A DNA stretch of 64,000 nucleotides from NCBI RefSeq assembly GCF_022965805.1, contig NC_133109.1, forward strand, positions 8,409,869 to 8,473,868. The letters are read 5' to 3'. The stretch is from Primulina eburnea (Eukaryota; Streptophyta; Magnoliopsida; Lamiales; Gesneriaceae). The first letter of the stretch is position 1; each line of letters starts with the position of its first letter. The notes under the pieces are model-generated. The model had not been told where the DNA came from and made no database searches. It saw only the letters and a program-made list of their open reading frames with translations. Both the position numbers and the translations under genes were made by a program. Shown piece after piece: positions 61,726 through 64,000 of the stretch.

Positions 61726-62019
61726 GGTGGGGCAGGATCTGGGTCAAGACAGAGATGATCGTGTTAGCGTGGAGATCACGGGCATAGCAGATGGACCAGT
61801 AGTTGTCTTTTATTATGTACTGTCTTTTATTACTGGTTAGTTGAGAACATACAGAATAAGACATGTATTGTATGTTGTATGTTGTAAATTAAATAAAGAA
61901 TGTATGCTTGTTTGGTTACATGTGTTTTTATGTAAAAAGCGAAAATTTGACCCATGTTTTATAATAACGATCCATTTAATCCCAAGAAAAAGAATTAGAG
62001 CCCGGGTCCCCACAACAGG

Positions 62020-62031
62020 TGGTATCAGAGC
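62020..62031 (+). other. Primer binding site of R
   Basis: TGGTATCAGAGC five bases after the LTR end. Confidence 0.95.
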
Positions 62032-62263
62032 AGAGAGTTCCTTTAGACTGAGATAGGATAGAATGAGCGGGGTAGATCGAGTCTTCTTCCTTGCTTATGA
62101 TGTGCTAGCATGATTATTGCTTTCCTATCACATGTTGTTTGTGTTTGATTTCTTTCAGCATGTGATAAACTGAATCAGAACTGATTCTAGATCAGAGGTA
62201 ACTGACTAGAGGATGGCTGAGACAGTTGTATATATTGTATACTAATCCTTTGGATTATTAGAT

Positions 62264-64000
62264 ATGCCACCTAGAAGAGCAGCAGTACCTCTACGACCAG
62301 CAGCGCCAGAACAGGGGAGCACATCCGGAGATCCTATGGATGTTACAGCGACCCCTATGGAGACGTTGCTGAAGCGATTCCAATCCTTTCGACCTCCCAC
62401 ATTAAAAGGTACCGAGAATGCCATCGAGTGCGAAAGTTGGCTTGAGGATATTGAAATGTTATTCGACTCTTTGGAGTACAGTGATGAGAAGAGAATAAAG
62501 CTAATTGGCCATCAATTGCAAGATATAGCCAAGAATTGGTGGTTGAACATTAAGAGAGATTTAGAGCAGCGGGGTACCGAGATTACTTGGAAGGGATTCA
62601 AGACGGAGTTCTATTTAAGGTTCTTTCCCATCTCCTACCGTAAAGACAAAGGTGCTGAATTTGCCAATCTGAGGCAAGGGCAATTAAACATTGAGGAGTA
62701 CGTTGCCAAATTTTCCTCTCTGCTTCGTTTTGCACCCCATGTTTCAGGAAATGATGAGGCCATGGCAGATCAGTTTATAAATGGCCTGAATCCAGATATC
62801 TTTACGTTGGTCAATACTGGGAGACCCGATAATTTCTCGGATGCATTGAATCGTGCCAAAGGAGCTGAAGCAGGATTGCTTAGGCAACGGAGTGCTCCGT
62901 ATGTTGCACCAAGTCCGAGACCGCCACCACCTCCATCCCAAGTTCCTCCTCCTCGATTCGAAAGCGGTGGTAGTAGTAGTGGACGCAAAGAACAGCTGAA
63001 GGCGAAGGGGAAACAGTTTAAGCGACCTGGGAGCAGTTCGTCCAACTCCAGCGGATCAAGACAGACGGGTTTTGATCAAAGTTCCAGGACTTCAGGTGTT
63101 TACTGTAATTCTTGTGGAGGTAGGCATGCGACTGAACAGTGCCAAGGAGTTACAGGCCGATGCAACATTTGTAGGCAACCGGGGCATTTTGCCAAAGTCT
63201 GTCCCCAGAGGAGTGTACAACAAGGCCAGAGTGGAAGAGCATCCGGTTTCGTACCTCAGTTTGAGCGGCAGGCATCATCAGTTCACTCTTTTCAGCCTCC
63301 ACCAGTACAGACTCCACCCAGAGGCCGAGGTAGTCAGACGGTGACTCAACCCCCGAGGCAACAGGCTCAAGTGTTTGCATTGACAGAAGAGCAAGCACAA
63401 GATGCACCAGATGATGTTATAGCAGGTAACCGCTCTCTTTATGGTTATCCTGCTTATATCTTGATAGATACAGGTGCATCGCATACATTCATTTCAGAGC
63501 GATTTGCATTGTTGCATTCTTTGCCTGTTGAGTCTTTGCTAGATGTTGTATCTATTAATTCTCCGTTGGGAAGTGGATTGATATCTGTAACTACGGTTAG
63601 ACATTGCATTCTACAGTTTGAGGGGCATGAAATTGACCTAGAGTGTATAGTGTTGGGCCTGGCTGATTTTGATTGTATAGTCGGGATTGACATGCTAACA
63701 AAGTACAGAGCTACCGTGGATTGTTTCCACAAGATTGTCAGATTCAGACCCGAGATGACAGACGAGTGGAAATTCTACGGGAAGGGTTCCAGATCTCGGA
63801 TTCCCTTGATTTCGGCTCTTACTATGAACAGATTATTGCAAAAAGGAGCAGATGGTTTCTTTATTTATGCTGTAGACATGCAGAAGTCGAGCCCGACATT
63901 GGCAGATATACCAGTAGTGCGGGAATTTCCAGATATTTTTCCAGATGAAATCCCAGGATTACCTCCGGTTCGTGAGGTAGATTTCAGTATTGATCTTACA
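62264..64000 (+). CDS. R gag-protease-(pol) polyprotein, partial at window edge
   Basis: Starts MPPRRAAVPL. 579 codons are open to the last base with no stop. Gag domain about residues 35-200, a proline-rich linker (PRPPPPPSQVPPPRF), serine-rich region, Cys-His cluster CNSCGGRH, CCHC knuckle C300-C303-H308-C313, Gln/Pro-rich linker, and protease DTG at 402-404. The window ends at the family's [18 protein letters not shown] stretch, just before reverse transcriptase. It aligns with P2 almost without gaps. It may be an intact copy, but the rest cannot be seen. Confidence 0.92.
   Translation, partial: MPPRRAAVPLRPAAPEQGSTSGDPMDVTATPMETLLKRFQSFRPPTLKGTENAIECESWLEDIEMLFDSLEYSDEKRIKLIGHQLQDIAKNWWLNIKRDLEQRGTEITWKGFKTEFYLRFFPISYRKDKGAEFANLRQGQLNIEEYVAKFSSLLRFAPHVSGNDEAMADQFINGLNPDIFTLVNTGRPDNFSDALNRAKGAEAGLLRQRSAPYVAPSPRPPPPPSQVPPPRFESGGSSSGRKEQLKAKGKQFKRPGSSSSNSSGSRQTGFDQSSRTSGVYCNSCGGRHATEQCQGVTGRCNICRQPGHFAKVCPQRSVQQGQSGRASGFVPQFERQASSVHSFQPPPVQTPPRGRGSQTVTQPPRQQAQVFALTEEQAQDAPDDVIAGNRSLYGYPAYILIDTGASHTFISERFALLHSLPVESLLDVVSINSPLGSGLISVTTVRHCILQFEGHEIDLECIVLGLADFDCIVGIDMLTKYRATVDCFHKIVRFRPEMTDEWKFYGKGSRSRIPLISALTMNRLLQKGADGFFIYAVDMQKSSPTLADIPVVREFPDIFPDEIPGLPPVREVDFSIDLT

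Larger units (their letters stand above)
60084..62014 (+). mobile_element. Element R, 5' LTR
   Basis: Begins TGTAAGGCTCGAAG and ends GGGTCCCCACA. Palindrome cluster at 60234-60494 and stem-loop module at 61388-61725. No coding sequence. Confidence 0.92.
60084..64000 (+). mobile_element. Element R: Tekay/Del-like element, right end outside the window
   Basis: A 1931-bp 5' LTR, primer site, leader, and an open gag-pol frame to the window edge. The gag is close to that of P2, but the LTR differs and has the GCGCATATGCGC motif of P1 and M. R is therefore a good candidate autonomous partner for the P1/M family (inference). Confidence 0.92.

Noticed and set aside
1..64000. Host genes, tRNA, rRNA or organelle insertions
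   Set aside because: I looked for them and found none; all segments are covered by retroelements or the satellite.

Overview
The window is plant nuclear DNA, almost certainly from pericentromeric or centromeric heterochromatin of an angiosperm. I see no host gene, tRNA, rRNA or prokaryotic feature. Every part of it can be assigned to Ty3/gypsy LTR retrotransposons or to a satellite made from one. The plant origin is inferred from the plant-type primer binding sites (TGGTATCAGAGC, complementary to initiator tRNA-Met), chromovirus-type gag-pol proteins, long LTRs and deep nesting.

Left 25 kb (55-25040): one uninterrupted head-to-tail tandem array of about 68 monomers with a 364-bp period. Each monomer is the integrase catalytic core (all three D,D,E positions) of a Ty3/gypsy element. 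A relative of the source, called M2 here, lies in the same window on the opposite strand, and positions 48855-49218 of M2 match one monomer end to end with no length change. The array has higher-order structure (segments of about 2.34, 5.46, 4.0, 1.46 and 2.18 kb repeated inside it), shared truncated monomers and a near-fixed loss of the middle catalytic Asp. It is bounded on both sides by outward-facing LTR starts of one LTR family (1-54 minus, 25041 onward plus).

Right 39 kb: a nest of elements whose order can be read from matching 5-bp target-site duplications. Element O (plus; 5' LTR 25041-26427 and 56771-57004, then gag-pol to 59908) borders the array. Element M (minus, 26428-56765, TSD GACCA) sits in the 5' LTR of O. 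Element P1 (plus, 30800-45977, TSD TCCAC) sits in M. Element P2 (plus, 34537-43025, TSD GAAAT) sits in P1. Element M2 (minus, 47412-54495, TSD CTAAC) sits in the leader of M. A P1-type LTR fragment Q (59909-60083) interrupts the pol of O, and element R (plus, from 60084 to the window edge) sits in Q.

P2, R and O carry Tekay/Del-like gag-pol; P2 ends in a recognisable chromodomain. M2 is a different lineage, possibly CRM-like, and its pol frame runs through the polypurine tract into the 3' LTR. M and P1 are gag-only, pol-less, non-autonomous relatives of P2/R, and both have lost the gag initiator ATG. P2 and M2 are nearly intact, each with one in-frame stop; R is open to the window edge.

The most unusual signals are (1) the integrase-core satellite and (2) a set of stem-loops in the LTRs of P1, P2, M and R whose arms change in compensating ways between families, which suggests a conserved structured RNA or DNA module shared by autonomous and non-autonomous elements. 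Clusters of short GC-rich palindromes in the upstream part of every LTR family are a third.
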